This document shows, one piece after another, positions 5,587-5,617 of a DNA stretch of 5,617 nucleotides. The position numbers and the translations under genes were made by a program. Source of the DNA: Bacillota bacterium (GTDB lineage Bacteria > Bacillota > Clostridia > Christensenellales > UMGS416); NCBI GenBank assembly GCA_023428265.1, contig JAEYYW010000012.1, positions 1-5,617 of the forward strand. Direction: 5' to 3'. The notes below the pieces were generated by a model. The model made no database searches. It saw only the letters and a list, made by a program, of their open reading frames with translations, and had not been told where the DNA came from. Positions within the stretch are counted from its first letter, which is position 1. Every line of letters begins with the position of its first letter.

Positions 5587-5617
5587 TTAACGTTTTGGAA
5601 TAATCTCCAACCAGTAC
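5587..5617 (-). CDS. Possible C-terminal end of a minus-strand gene
   Basis: One minus-strand frame entering the window reads YWLEIIPKR and then TAA at 5587-5589. The stop is about 40 bp before the terminator at 5508-5548, the expected spacing for the end of a gene. Other frames cannot be excluded (one reads to a stop at 5573-5575). Nine residues are too few to identify a family. Confidence 0.3.
   Translation of the reverse strand, partial: YWLEIIPKR

Overview
The window looks like part of the chromosome of an anaerobic, Gram-positive, probably gut-associated member of the Clostridia. The reasons are the style of the large modular surface protein, the A+T-rich sigma-A-type promoters, the strong Shine-Dalgarno sites, and a small redox-stress gene set typical of anaerobes (a DUF1858 redox-disulfide protein and a rubrerythrin-like protein). 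The genus cannot be named from the sequence alone. All convincing genes lie on the minus strand and are read from right to left.

Layout from right to left: (1) at the extreme right edge, a possible last ten codons of a minus-strand gene (5587-5617), followed by a strong hairpin terminator (5508-5548). (2) A three-gene unit. A sigma-A-like promoter (5448-5476) precedes a 68-residue DUF1858 CxxC protein (5181-5387). A 96-bp gap with two DnaA-box-like sequences separates it from a 162-residue ferritin-like/rubrerythrin-like protein (4596-5084). Next comes a six-helix ECF transporter S component (4046-4534, PF07155-like), closed by a rho-independent terminator (3993-4029). (3) A roughly 520-bp A+T-rich intergenic region (3524-4045) with several perfect inverted repeats and a promoter with a perfect TATAAT. 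(4) A very large gene that starts at 3523 and is still open at base 1, so at least 1174 codons are present and the C-terminus is outside the window.

The large gene encodes a secreted, stalk-like surface protein. In order it has a signal-peptide-like N-terminus, a Pro/Thr/Glu stalk of four 12-residue repeats, a bacterial SH3-like module, a second stalk of eight 12-residue repeats, an Ig-like module, a von Willebrand factor A domain with an intact MIDAS and a Tyr/Asn-rich insertion, a beta-rich linker domain, and at least three tandem B-type (Cna-B/SpaA-like) modules carrying Lys/Glu/Asn patterns expected for intramolecular isopeptide bonds. This is the plan of an adhesin or pilus-tip protein.

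The three-gene unit probably combines redox or peroxide protection (DUF1858 plus ferritin-like) with uptake of a vitamin-like substrate, but the link between the last gene and the first two is inferred only from shared direction and a common terminator. The most unusual points are the repeat-built stalks, the inverted repeats upstream of the adhesin promoter, and the DnaA boxes and 11-bp direct repeat around the ferritin-like gene's ribosome binding site. No clearly new system is evident.
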